Shown here piece after piece: positions 53,534 through 62,674 of a stretch of 64,000 nt of DNA. The position numbers and the translations under genes were made by a program. Source of the stretch: an uncultured Ignavibacteriota bacterium (GTDB lineage: Bacteria; Bacteroidota; Ignavibacteria; UBA10030; UBA8401); NCBI GenBank assembly GCA_903861125.1, contig CAIOTF010000039.1, positions 124,001 to 188,000 on the forward strand. The letters are read 5' to 3'. The number at the start of each line of letters is the position of its first letter. Positions within the stretch are counted from its first letter, which is position 1. The notes under the pieces were generated by a model, which saw only the letters and a list, made by a program, of their open reading frames with translations, made no database searches and was not told the origin of the DNA.

Positions 53534-55111
53534 ATGAAGTTCATTCTCACACCACAGCAAATGAAGAACGTTGACGAATTTGCAATCAAGACATTGCATA
53601 TTCCGTCGCTTCGTTTAATGGAGAAAGCCGGTGAAGCGGTTGTGAATGAAACAATAACGCGGATTCGCGCTGTAAAGTATCCGAACACAAAACGAGTATC
53701 ATCTGCTGGAGTGATCACGGCAATAGTTCTTTGCGGAAAAGGAAACAATGGTGGAGATGGTTTTGTTATTGCACGATTGCTTGCCAAAAAAAAATATGCT
53801 GTAACAGTTGTCCTGATTGAGAGAGACAAATCATTGAGCAGTGAAGCTTTGATGCAGTATAAGAGAATTTGTGCCGGGGATATTACAGGAATTGATATTG
53901 TGAGCACTGAAAAATATCTCCATCGTAAAGGCAAAAAGGCCGATGTGATCATCGATGCAATGCTGGGAATATCTTTTCAGGGTGAATTGAAGGGAAAATA
54001 TCTTAAAGCGGTGGAATGGTGCAATAAACAGACAGCGTTAAAAATAGCTGTTGATATCCCGACAGGATTGAATGGCGAAACTGGTGAAGTTCTGTCGGAA
54101 GCCTTTTGCGCTGATGCAACGGTCACGATGTCCAATCCAAAACCCGGATTCTATTGCGGGCGGGCGAAAGAATATACCGGCGAGGTTATCGTTGCGGATA
54201 TCGGTATTCCTTCCAGAGCGATACGCAAAACGAAAAGAATGCTTGTTGAAAAGAGTGATGTGCAGAAAATATTTCCGCGAAGGGCAAGCAACAGCCACAA
54301 ACATTCCGTAGGAAAAATATTCGTGCTTGCCGGATCAAAAAGTATGATGGGAGCGGCTTGGCTCTGCAGCCAATCTGCGATGCGGAGCGGTGCCGGTCAA
54401 GTGATCCTTGGAATTCCCGAGACAGAATATCCGGTGATCGCCAAGCGGTCCATTGAAGTGATGCCTCTCGGGCTGCCTAGTACACCGGAGGGAAGTATTT
54501 CCTCTGATGCAAAGGGTGAGATCGGGAAACGGATAAGTTGGTCAACGGTTGTACTTATTGGATGCGGAATGTCGCGCAATGTAGAGACGCAGGAAGTGAT
54601 ACGTGAAGTGATCCGAACATGCAGCAGAACGCTGGTGATCGATGCCGACGGATTGAATGCACTGATCGGACATCGTGAGATTCTGAAAAAAAGAATAGCA
54701 AAACATGTTATCCTTACTCCGCATATGGGAGAGTTTTCACGTTTGACCGGACTTCCGGCGGATGAGATCGAAAAGAACCGATATTCCATTGCATCGGATT
54801 TTGCTGCTGAATATAATGTCACGCTAATACTTAAAGGGGCTCCTTCAATCATTGCTGATAATAAAGGAAACATATTCGTGAATCCGACCGGCAATCCCGG
54901 TATGTCTACCGCCGGGAGCGGTGATGTTCTGGCGGGGATCGTCGCTGCATTCGTCGGACAGGGAAATTCCGCAGTTGATGCTTCTGTTAACGGTGTATAT
55001 CTACACGGGAGAGCAGGGGATATTGCTGCAGAAAAGATCGGACAGCACGGTATGATTGCAAGCGATATTATCAAATATCTGCCGACAGCAATTCGTGAGG
55101 TAGTGAAATAA
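53534..55111 (+). CDS. nnr: Bifunctional NAD(P)H-hydrate epimerase/dehydratase
   Basis: A 525-residue metabolite-repair enzyme. Residues 1-230 are a YjeF_N epimerase, with GKGNNGGDGFVIARLL and IDAMLGISFQGELKG. Residues 240-525 are an ADP-dependent dehydratase of the ribokinase fold, with DADGLNAL, TPHMGEFSRL and STAGSGDVLAGIV. Together they restore NAD(P)H damaged by hydration. The natural start MKFILTPQQ at 53534 sits 5 bases after the nuo terminator and has no ribosome binding site, so its expression signal is unclear. It overlaps the next gene by one base. Confidence 0.94.
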   Translation: MKFILTPQQMKNVDEFAIKTLHIPSLRLMEKAGEAVVNETITRIRAVKYPNTKRVSSAGVITAIVLCGKGNNGGDGFVIARLLAKKKYAVTVVLIERDKSLSSEALMQYKRICAGDITGIDIVSTEKYLHRKGKKADVIIDAMLGISFQGELKGKYLKAVEWCNKQTALKIAVDIPTGLNGETGEVLSEAFCADATVTMSNPKPGFYCGRAKEYTGEVIVADIGIPSRAIRKTKRMLVEKSDVQKIFPRRASNSHKHSVGKIFVLAGSKSMMGAAWLCSQSAMRSGAGQVILGIPETEYPVIAKRSIEVMPLGLPSTPEGSISSDAKGEIGKRISWSTVVLIGCGMSRNVETQEVIREVIRTCSRTLVIDADGLNALIGHREILKKRIAKHVILTPHMGEFSRLTGLPADEIEKNRYSIASDFAAEYNVTLILKGAPSIIADNKGNIFVNPTGNPGMSTAGSGDVLAGIVAAFVGQGNSAVDASVNGVYLHGRAGDIAAEKIGQHGMIASDIIKYLPTAIREVVK

Positions 55112-55500
55112 TGAATTTGCAGCAGAGAGTAATTTCATTTATACAGTTTCAACTGCCGGCCGCTGCATGGTGTTTTTTTATCTATGTGGCTTCCTCAATT
55201 CCGCAGTCAAAACTTCCCGAATTGGTAACGTATTCAGATAAGGTCGTTCACGCCGGTGTGTTCGGTATTTTATGCTGGCTTCTTCATGTTGCCTTGTCTC
55301 ACCAGGGAAATTATACATTAAAGCGTCATGGACTGATGATCGCTGTTGTCTTTGTTTTTCTGTATGGTGTTTCCGACGAGTATCATCAATTGTTTACACC
55401 GGGCCGTTCTTCCGATCCCTATGATGTGTTAGCAGATGTTTCCGGAGGAGTGATCTATGTAATGGCCGCCCTGCGTTTTAAGTTCTATCGCGATGAATAA
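55111..55500 (+). CDS. VanZ-like membrane protein
   Basis: A 129-residue protein with about four membrane helices and the VanZ pattern: SSIPQ after the first helix, SDKVVHAGVFGILCWLL, then GVSDEYHQLFTPGRSSDPYDVLADVSGG. The function of most VanZ-like proteins is unknown; the name comes from teicoplanin resistance. Its ATG shares a base with the nnr stop codon, and its end overlaps the next gene by 8 bases. Confidence 0.88.
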   Translation: MNLQQRVISFIQFQLPAAAWCFFIYVASSIPQSKLPELVTYSDKVVHAGVFGILCWLLHVALSHQGNYTLKRHGLMIAVVFVFLYGVSDEYHQLFTPGRSSDPYDVLADVSGGVIYVMAALRFKFYRDE

Positions 55501-56728
55501 CACTCTGCAGCGTTTTCTTTCGGTGCGGACTTTCCGCTCTCTGCGGCATCCATCATACCGTCTGTTCTTTACCGGGCAGGTCCTGTCACTTGTCGGTACA
55601 TGGATGCAGTCAATGGCACAGGCATGGTTGGTCTATCAGTTAACATATTCTTCTGTGTGGCTCGGGGTTATCGGATTTTTAAATACAATACCAATGCTTC
55701 TTTTTGCGTTGTACGGCGGTTCGATTGCCGACCGATTCTCGAAACACAGGATCATTCTTGTTACACAAAGTCTATCACTGGTTCAAGCTGTAATACTTTC
55801 AACGGTCGTGTTCCTTAATATCGTTACGGTTGAAATGGTTTGCGTGTTGGCCTTTACTTTAGGTACGATCAACGCTTTCGATGTGCCTGCGCGTCAGTCA
55901 TTTGTTGTGGAATTGGTAGGGAAAGAGAATCTTGCCAATGCTATCGCGCTGAATTCTGCGTCATTCAACGCTGCGAGGATTATCGGACCTGCTATCGGCG
56001 GTGTGGTCATCGGCGCAGTTGGTGTTGCCTGGTGTTTTTTCTTTAACGCGGTCTCATTCTTTGCAGTGATTATTGTGCTGCTGAAATTGAAACTGGAAAC
56101 CAAACCTGTTCTTGTCAAAGAAAAGCAGAGTATCATTTCCGGACTGCGTGAAAGCATAAAATACGTTCGTTCAGACCTCTCAATGATGGCAGTGTTGACT
56201 CTCGTTGCAGTCATTACAGTATTTGGTTGGTCTTATACAGTGCTGCTGCCTATTTTTGCGGACAGGATATTGAATATTGGGGCCGTTGGTCTTGGCAATC
56301 TGATGATGTCATTTGGTATCGGTGCATTTATCAGTGCTATTATCGTTGCAAGCACGGAAGGAAACATTAGGCCGAGCAGTTTCATATATACCGGTATTGC
56401 ATTATTTGTGGTCGGTGTTTCTATGTTTGCATCATCCACCAACGTTGCCGTGTCGATATACAGTTTAGTGTTCGTCGGAATGGGTCTGATCATGTTCATT
56501 TCAACGGCAAACGCTTCAATTCAACTCGGTGCACCTGATGCGATGCGTGGCAGAGTTATGGGGCTCTATTTGCTTATTTTTCAAGGACTGGCGCCATTCG
56601 GACACTTAGGGATGGGTTGGGTAGCTAATGTAATTGGAGCGCGTCCCGCGGTTGTGACCGGTGCAGCGATCTGCGGAGTGAGTGCAATTGTTATGCGTAT
56701 CTTCATGAATTCAAAACGGAATAAATAA
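55493..56728 (+). CDS. MFS transporter, EntS/MFS_3-type
   Basis: A 411-residue major facilitator. SLRHPSYRLFFTGQVLSLVGTWMQ at the N-terminus and GGSIADRFSKHRII after helix 2, then FDVPARQSFVVELVG, match the MFS_3 group that includes the enterobactin exporter EntS. Twelve helices are predicted. Substrate is unknown and no siderophore genes are present. The ATG lies in the end of the VanZ-like gene. Confidence 0.88.
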   Translation: MNNTLQRFLSVRTFRSLRHPSYRLFFTGQVLSLVGTWMQSMAQAWLVYQLTYSSVWLGVIGFLNTIPMLLFALYGGSIADRFSKHRIILVTQSLSLVQAVILSTVVFLNIVTVEMVCVLAFTLGTINAFDVPARQSFVVELVGKENLANAIALNSASFNAARIIGPAIGGVVIGAVGVAWCFFFNAVSFFAVIIVLLKLKLETKPVLVKEKQSIISGLRESIKYVRSDLSMMAVLTLVAVITVFGWSYTVLLPIFADRILNIGAVGLGNLMMSFGIGAFISAIIVASTEGNIRPSSFIYTGIALFVVGVSMFASSTNVAVSIYSLVFVGMGLIMFISTANASIQLGAPDAMRGRVMGLYLLIFQGLAPFGHLGMGWVANVIGARPAVVTGAAICGVSAIVMRIFMNSKRNK

Positions 56729-56743
56729 TCGTAAGGAATAACC

Positions 56744-58708
56744 ATGCTAAAGCAATGCTTCATTATTTTCGTCTTCTGTTCACTCTATGCTTTCGGCCAG
56801 ACCTCGGGCGACCAGATCGCATTCAAAAAAGCAATGTCTGCTCCAACGGATTCTGCTCGGCTTGAGGAGATCAACAAATTCATCGCGGAAAATCCGACGA
56901 GCAATTTACTACCCAATGCCTATGCCGTAAAGTTTCAGATATACGCCAACATGAAGAATGACAGCGGTGCGTATTTCTCAGTGAAAAAATATCTTTCAAT
57001 TCTGGACCAATCCCAGCTCGTACCGGCATTGAATGCGGTTGCTTTCGAATTTGCACAGCGGATGCTGTTTATCGATTCGGCTGCGGTGATGATCGATTCC
57101 GCGATCACACTGTATAAAAAAGAAGAACCGGTGTTACTGAACACGAAAGGGTTGATCCTGTTCCGGTTGAAGAGATACAGCGAAGCATTGAAGACGCAGG
57201 AACGGGCAGTTGCGCTGCTTCCTGAAAACGCGAAGATCGATTCACGTTATGTCTCACTCTTCGTTCAATTGGGATTCATACAGTTCGAATCCGGTTTATC
57301 TCTGCAGGGTATGCAAAAGATTATTTTGGGAAATCTTGTTCTGCCGCGGGAGGGACTGCCCGTCGACAAGGTCGATTCGTTATTGGCAACGAAGAATATT
57401 GATGCTAAGAATATTTCACTGATCCGTGACAGTTTATACCGTTCCGCAATTTCCGAATTTCTAAAATTCTCATCCGACAGCGCGTTCGCAAAAAGCAGAC
57501 TTGCCGTCAGTCTCGCACTTAATAACATCTTTCCGGAATTGGCACTGCAGTATGGAAAGGAAGCATACGCTGCTGCACGATCACGCACAATTGAAGAACG
57601 CTCCGGCGCATCCGCGTCGCTCGGACTGACCAATTACCATCTTCAACGGTATCAGGATGCGGAACGGTATCTTTCTGAAGCGGCTATATATGCACCACCG
57701 AATGAAACAGAGATATTTATGACATTGGGACGGGTAAAAGAATTGCTCGGGAAAAAGAAGGAGGCATTCGATGCATATCTTTCCGGCGCGATGGGTTCAA
57801 ACAATACTTCGGTGTACGACAAATTGATTGAATTGAAGAATGAACTGTTTCCGACGATCAGCTTGGATTCCATCATTGTGGCCCGGCAGGCCGCCGCACT
57901 GCAATTTACACCGGAAGAATATCAGCGGACAAAACAGGTTCTAAAAAATAATGAATTCCCGCGGATCGTTCTTGCAGAATTGTTTACTGGTTCAGAGTGC
58001 CGTCCATGCCAGGCCGCCGATGTCGCATTCGATTATTTGATCGATCGCTTTAAGACGTCGTCGCTTGCAATTCTGGAATACCACCAGCATATTCCTCTTC
58101 CCGATCCGCTCGTAAATGCGGATACTGAAAAAAGAGCAAAATATTACGGAATCAGCAGTACGCCGACAGCAGTATTTAACGGTCGGACTGTGATCACATC
58201 AGGCGGCAGCCGAGTGATGGCGAAAAATAAATTTTTCCTGTATGCGGATATCATTGAAAAGGAGATCCAAAAACCGGCATCGGTTACTGTTGCTCTTACG
58301 GCGTCGCTAAAAAATAATATCGTCACGGTAAAAGCCAAAGCACTTTCAACGGAAAAAAATATTAATCTGAAGGTGCGCATTGCACTTGTTGAAGACGAGG
58401 TCCAATACAAAGGCAGTAATGGAATTGAGCGTCATAAATTTGTTGTGAGAAAGATGATAAAATCGGTGGAAGGATATTCTTTCCCCAAGGATGGTAAATT
58501 GACGGTAAGCCAAACCGTGAATCTGCAATTGCTGAAGACGGAATTGGAAGCATATTATGAAAAAACGAAAGATCGTTTTTCAAAACTCGGAACTTCGCTG
58601 AAAGAGAAGAAGACGCATATCGATCCGAATCGACTTGCCGTAGTTCTTTTTGTGCAGGATGATGCAACACGGGAAATTCTTCAGGCAACGACTGTGAAAG
58701 TGGAGTAA
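56744..58708 (+). CDS. Exported TPR protein with thioredoxin-like/Omp28-like domain
   Basis: A 654-residue protein with a signal peptide (residues 1-18), TPR-like helical repeats to about residue 370, and a C-terminal part that begins with a thioredoxin fold. ELFTGSECRPCQAAD supplies a CxxC at 419-422, and GISSTPTAVFNG a cis-Pro near 468. The continuation (VTVKAKALSTEKNINLKV, VRKMI) resembles the Omp28 family, which has the same opening. It could act as a periplasmic or surface thiol protein with a scaffold. It follows MFS_3 by 15 bases and precedes the carbamoyltransferase by 31. Confidence 0.75.
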   Translation: MLKQCFIIFVFCSLYAFGQTSGDQIAFKKAMSAPTDSARLEEINKFIAENPTSNLLPNAYAVKFQIYANMKNDSGAYFSVKKYLSILDQSQLVPALNAVAFEFAQRMLFIDSAAVMIDSAITLYKKEEPVLLNTKGLILFRLKRYSEALKTQERAVALLPENAKIDSRYVSLFVQLGFIQFESGLSLQGMQKIILGNLVLPREGLPVDKVDSLLATKNIDAKNISLIRDSLYRSAISEFLKFSSDSAFAKSRLAVSLALNNIFPELALQYGKEAYAAARSRTIEERSGASASLGLTNYHLQRYQDAERYLSEAAIYAPPNETEIFMTLGRVKELLGKKKEAFDAYLSGAMGSNNTSVYDKLIELKNELFPTISLDSIIVARQAAALQFTPEEYQRTKQVLKNNEFPRIVLAELFTGSECRPCQAADVAFDYLIDRFKTSSLAILEYHQHIPLPDPLVNADTEKRAKYYGISSTPTAVFNGRTVITSGGSRVMAKNKFFLYADIIEKEIQKPASVTVALTASLKNNIVTVKAKALSTEKNINLKVRIALVEDEVQYKGSNGIERHKFVVRKMIKSVEGYSFPKDGKLTVSQTVNLQLLKTELEAYYEKTKDRFSKLGTSLKEKKTHIDPNRLAVVLFVQDDATREILQATTVKVE

Positions 58709-58739
58709 CAGTCTTTCGTACGATCGATCCGGCAACTGT

Positions 58740-60557
58740 ATGACAATACTCGGAATATCAGCATTCTATCACGACTCGGCCGCGTGTATCGTCCGCGATG
58801 GTGTAATCATTGCCGCTGCACAGGAAGAGCGCTTCTCACGGAAAAAACATGATGAACGGTTTCCGCATCATGCTGTCCGTTATTGCCTTCAGGAAGCGAA
58901 GTGCACTGTTGCTGATTTGGATGCTGTTATTTTTTACGACAAACCGTTCTTGAAATTCAACCGTCTTCTTGAAACATATCTGGAAAGTGCACCAAAAGGA
59001 TTCCGGTCATTTATTCATGCAGTTCCGGTCTGGCTGAAAGAAAAACTTTGGCTTTCCGACGTGATCGCAGAGGAATTGAATTTCGAAGGGAAGATACTAT
59101 TTACGGAACACCATGAAGCGCACGCTGCATCAGCTTTTTTCCCCTCGCCGTTTGAACGTGCCGCCATCGTTACGGTTGATGGTGTCGGCGAATATGCAAC
59201 AACGTCACTATCCGTAGGTGTGAACAACAACATTACGATCCTGGCGGAGCAGCATTTTCCGCATTCGTTGGGATTGTTATACTCTTCTTTTACGTATTTT
59301 ACCGGATTTAAGGTCAATTCAGGCGAATATAAGCTGATGGGATTGGCCCCATACGGAGAACCCAAGTATGTTCAGACGATCTATGAACATTTGGTCGATC
59401 TGCGCGAGGATGGGTCATTTGCCATGAATATGGAATATTTCAATTATTCCTCAGGATTGACGATGACCAATGATAGATTTGCATCGCTTTTTGATGCTAC
59501 TCCGCGAATGCCTGAATCTCCGCTAACTCAGCGGGAAATGGATATAGCCGCATCCATACAGGTTGTTACGGAAGAGATAATGCTGAAAATAGTCAGGCAT
59601 GCAAAGAATATTACAGGAGAAAAAAATCTCTGTCTTGCCGGCGGCGTAGCATTAAACTGCGTTGCAAACGGCAAAATTCTCCGATCCAATATTTTTGATT
59701 CAGTCTGGATTCAGCCGGCGGCCGGTGATGCGGGCGGAGCTTTGGGTGCAGCACTGATCGGAACCTATCACTATTATAAGAAAGAACGGAACGCTGCGAA
59801 GGGTGATTCGCAAAGCGGTTCATACCTCGGCTCATCCTACAGCGATGAGATCATCGGAACATTTTTAAAGGAAAAAAACATTCCGCATTTTTATGTTCCG
59901 GATTTTGAGGGCGTGTGCGGACAAGTATCAGCATTGATCGCCGATGAGAATGTTGTCGGATGGTTTCAGGGAAGAATGGAGTTCGGTCCACGCGCGCTGG
60001 GGAACCGCTCCATACTTGGCGATGCACGTTCTCATCAGATGCAAAAGAAAATGAATCTCAAGATCAAGTATCGCGAAAGTTTTCGTCCTTTTGCGCCGGC
60101 AATTCTCGCTGAACATGTTTCCGAATGGTTCGATATTAACTGTGAGAGTCCGTATATGCTGCTGGTAGCCGATGTCGCTAAAGACAAACAACAGCCGATG
60201 ACCGAAGAGCAAAAACAATTATGGGGAATTGCCAGACTGAATATCGCACGCTCGCAGATTCCGGCTGTAACACATGTGGATTATTCGGCAAGGATTCAAA
60301 CCGTACACCGCGAAACAAATCCGCGCTTTCATCAGCTGATCACTGCATTCTATAATCGAACTACATGTCCGGTGATCGTGAATACATCGTTCAATGTAAG
60401 AGGAGAACCGATCGTTGAGTCGCCTGATGATGCGTACCGTTGTTTCATGCGTACGGAAATGGATGTGCTGGTGTTGGGGAATTATATTCTGATGAAAAGC
60501 GCTCAGCCTGCATACGAAGAAAAGGATGATTGGAGGAAAAAATATGAATTGGATTGA
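58740..60557 (+). CDS. Carbamoyltransferase, NodU/CmcH/TobZ family
   Basis: A 605-residue O-carbamoyltransferase. The N-terminal TsaD-like domain has GISAFYHDSAACIV, EERFSRKKHDERFP, the metal-binding HHEAHAASAFF and TVDGVGEY. The C-terminal part has WFQGRMEFGPRALGNRSILGDAR and NTSFNVRGEPIVE. The family transfers carbamoyl from carbamoyl phosphate via carbamoyl-AMP to sugar or antibiotic hydroxyls; the acceptor here is unknown and probably on a cell-surface glycan. It overlaps the SxtJ-like gene by 14 bases. Confidence 0.92.
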   Translation: MTILGISAFYHDSAACIVRDGVIIAAAQEERFSRKKHDERFPHHAVRYCLQEAKCTVADLDAVIFYDKPFLKFNRLLETYLESAPKGFRSFIHAVPVWLKEKLWLSDVIAEELNFEGKILFTEHHEAHAASAFFPSPFERAAIVTVDGVGEYATTSLSVGVNNNITILAEQHFPHSLGLLYSSFTYFTGFKVNSGEYKLMGLAPYGEPKYVQTIYEHLVDLREDGSFAMNMEYFNYSSGLTMTNDRFASLFDATPRMPESPLTQREMDIAASIQVVTEEIMLKIVRHAKNITGEKNLCLAGGVALNCVANGKILRSNIFDSVWIQPAAGDAGGALGAALIGTYHYYKKERNAAKGDSQSGSYLGSSYSDEIIGTFLKEKNIPHFYVPDFEGVCGQVSALIADENVVGWFQGRMEFGPRALGNRSILGDARSHQMQKKMNLKIKYRESFRPFAPAILAEHVSEWFDINCESPYMLLVADVAKDKQQPMTEEQKQLWGIARLNIARSQIPAVTHVDYSARIQTVHRETNPRFHQLITAFYNRTTCPVIVNTSFNVRGEPIVESPDDAYRCFMRTEMDVLVLGNYILMKSAQPAYEEKDDWRKKYELD

Positions 60558-60975
60558 TGAGATTACCGGAGAGATTTCGGCGATTCGGTCTTCAGCGAAA
60601 GAACTGAAGAAATTCGGACTGACCGTTGGTAGTGTATTTTCTGTTATGGGCATCACAGCACGATGGGTGTTAATGTGGAATACGGAATTATCGTACGCAT
60701 TGTTATCCATCGGCGTTGTTCTTATGATCGGCGGATTTATCGCTCCAAATGTCTTGCATCGCACGTACCGTTATTGGATGAGCTTTGCCATTGTCATTGG
60801 GTCGGTCGTTTCAAGGATACTATTATGTGTTATATTTTTTATCTTCGTGACTCCCATAGCCTTCATTGCAAAAGTAAGCGGAAAAAAATTCTCTCGTCCA
60901 TTTAAGGATCAACCATCGTCATATTGGATCTTACGCGATCAGCAAAAGAAGGTCAACTATGAACGGATGTCGTAA
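60544..60975 (+). CDS. SxtJ-like small membrane protein
   Basis: A 143-residue protein with two or three hydrophobic segments (about 27-45, 50-68 and 82-105). In sequence pattern and position it fits the SxtJ family, a small membrane protein repeatedly found beside NodU-type carbamoyltransferases, including in saxitoxin clusters. GGAGG precedes ATG 60544, which lies inside the end of the carbamoyltransferase gene. It may anchor or present the transferase at the membrane; this is inference. Confidence 0.75.
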   Translation: MNWIDEITGEISAIRSSAKELKKFGLTVGSVFSVMGITARWVLMWNTELSYALLSIGVVLMIGGFIAPNVLHRTYRYWMSFAIVIGSVVSRILLCVIFFIFVTPIAFIAKVSGKKFSRPFKDQPSSYWILRDQQKKVNYERMS

Positions 60976-60987
60976 AAAAGGAACCCA

Positions 60988-61146
60988 ATGGCAAAATTGA
61001 AAATCTTAGCAGAATATGTCTCCTTCCTTAAAGAAAATAAAAAATGGTGGATTTTTCCCATTGTTATCGTGTTGGTACTGTTCGGATTGCTGATCGTTCT
61101 AACAAAAGGAAGTGCGCTTGCACCATTTATTTATACAATATTTTAA
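60988..61146 (+). CDS. DUF5989-like single-helix membrane peptide
   Basis: A 52-residue protein: MAKLKILAEYVSFL, a Lys/Trp-rich patch (ENKKWW), one membrane helix at about 23-38 (FPIVIVLVLFGLLIVL), then TKGSALAPFIY. AAAAAGG lies 9 bases before the ATG. It follows the SxtJ-like gene by 12 bases. Size, the KKWW motif and place after carbamoyltransferase and SxtJ match the DUF5989 family as I recall it. Its shortness makes it easy to miss. Confidence 0.75.
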   Translation: MAKLKILAEYVSFLKENKKWWIFPIVIVLVLFGLLIVLTKGSALAPFIYTIF

Positions 61147-61594
61147 CAGCTACCGCTTTGATCCATAATGTTCATCGGGGGAGAGTACATTACAATGGAC
61201 TACTTATGGTAGATGGTTTATTGATAAACAAACTTCTCCTTGTAATGAATTCAGAGCAGAATCATTTGAATACAATCTGCTAGATCCGACCATCTCAGTT
61301 ATCGATACAAGACAAATTAGTCCTTTAGGTGTGCGGTGTTTAACTGTTCATAGTATAGCCCTCAAATAGATCATCCGGACATTGAATATTTTTTTGAAAA
61401 AAAAAGTGTCATTGAAATGCGATTCGCTTATTAAGATTTGAGAGAAAAAAATTTAGTTGCGAAAACTTCTATTTAATAGTGAAAATAGGGAATAACTGAG
61501 GTAAAATTTTTCTTCATTACGACTATTGACTATGAAGTTTTATTGATCTAAGTTTCTGAAAGCCCTTCCATGGAACCCGAAAAATCAAAGGAAC
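61147..61594. other. Intergenic stretch before the LacI-type regulator
   Basis: This 448-base AT-rich region holds no convincing gene or RNA. A short palindrome GCGATTCGC at 61419-61427 has a central CG step, as LacI-family operators often do, but its arms are only 4 bp. A weak promoter candidate lies at 61526-61556. Confidence 0.5.
61526..61556 (+). promoter_or_regulatory. Weak promoter candidate before the LacI-type gene
   Basis: TTG at 61526 and TAAGTTTC at 61549 are 20 bases apart, close to the Bacteroidota -33 TTG / -7 TANNTTTG pattern. The match is incomplete. Confidence 0.2.
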
Positions 61595-62632
61595 ATGTTG
61601 GCAGTTACTATCTATGACATAGCAAGAGAAGCGAACGTTGGGATCGGTACAGTCTCACGCGTACTCAATAATAGTCCAAAAGTAACGACCCAGACGAGAG
61701 ATAGAGTAGTGACTGTCGCAAAAAGGTTAAATTATCAACCTCACGCATACGCACAGGCACTTGCCCGAAAACGCTCGAACACTCTTTGTGCTATCATTCC
61801 TTTTTTTACAAATTATTTTTTCATTGAAGTCCTGCAGGGTGTTCAGGAAACATTGACCTCACTGGGCTACGATCTGATCATCCACGGAGCTAACAGCAAG
61901 GATCAGGTAGAAGAATATCTGATCCGGTCAATGCGCAAGGGAAGAGTTGATGGTACATTGCTGTTCTCTCTTGAACTGCCGGAACGCTTTGCCGATGAGT
62001 TCTCCGAGAATAAGATGCCGTTGGTTTTGGTCGATACGTTCCACCCGAAGTTTGATTCCATACGTGTGGACAATGCAACGGGAGCAAAGATTGCGACCGA
62101 GCATCTGTTGTCCCTTGGTCATACGAATATTGGAATGATCAACGCGAACCTTAAAAGTGCACCGGCTCGCGAACGGCTGATGAACTTCAAGCAGACGCTG
62201 ACGGAAAACGGAATCGCTGTGAACGAGGAAAATATTATCAACAGTTCTGAAACCAGGAACGACGGATTCAGCAGAGAATCCGGTTATCATAGCATGAAAG
62301 AATGTATTGCAAGTGGAAAGAAACTCCCGACAGCTTTTTTTGTATCAAGTGATATTCAGGCAATCGGTGTTTTGGCTGCTCTCCGCGAGAACAGTATCCG
62401 CGTTCCGGAAGATGTTGCCATCGTAAGTTTTGACGATGTTGAACTTGCAAAAATTTTTGACCTCACGACCATGAGTCAGCCGATGTTTAACATGGGTGAG
62501 TTGGCGGTAAAAAAAATGCTCGAACGCATTGAACATCCCGACGCACTTGTAACATCTGTTAATTTTAAACCGACGCTTGTTGTTCGTGCAAGCTGCGGTG
62601 CTAATAAAAAATATGTGTTCCATCAACAATAA
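61595..62632 (+). CDS. LacI-family transcriptional regulator
   Basis: A 345-residue regulator. Residues 4-55 are the LacI helix-turn-helix and hinge (TIYDIAREANVGIGTVSRVLNN, split by the turn; hinge ALARKRSN). The rest is a sugar-binding-protein-like effector domain with LVDTFHPKFDSIRVDN, HTNIGMINA and VSFDDVELAKIF. AAAGGAAC precedes the ATG. It lies 42 bases before a TonB-dependent receptor and probably controls it in response to a sugar. Confidence 0.93.
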   Translation: MLAVTIYDIAREANVGIGTVSRVLNNSPKVTTQTRDRVVTVAKRLNYQPHAYAQALARKRSNTLCAIIPFFTNYFFIEVLQGVQETLTSLGYDLIIHGANSKDQVEEYLIRSMRKGRVDGTLLFSLELPERFADEFSENKMPLVLVDTFHPKFDSIRVDNATGAKIATEHLLSLGHTNIGMINANLKSAPARERLMNFKQTLTENGIAVNEENIINSSETRNDGFSRESGYHSMKECIASGKKLPTAFFVSSDIQAIGVLAALRENSIRVPEDVAIVSFDDVELAKIFDLTTMSQPMFNMGELAVKKMLERIEHPDALVTSVNFKPTLVVRASCGANKKYVFHQQ

Positions 62633-62650
62633 ACGATCCATCGTTTTTCA
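62631..62650 (+). terminator. Weak hairpin after the LacI-type gene
   Basis: A 6-bp AT-rich stem (62631-62636 with 62641-62646) with a 4-base loop runs into five T. It could reduce read-through into the receptor gene but is weak. Confidence 0.25.
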
Positions 62651-62674
62651 CATTATCATTTCGGAGTCGCTGGA

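Noticed and set aside
61044..61283. Plus-strand 79-codon frame near the end of the carbamoyltransferase operon
   Set aside because: It overlaps the 52-residue DUF5989-like gene in another frame and lacks a ribosome binding site; the small gene has family features instead.
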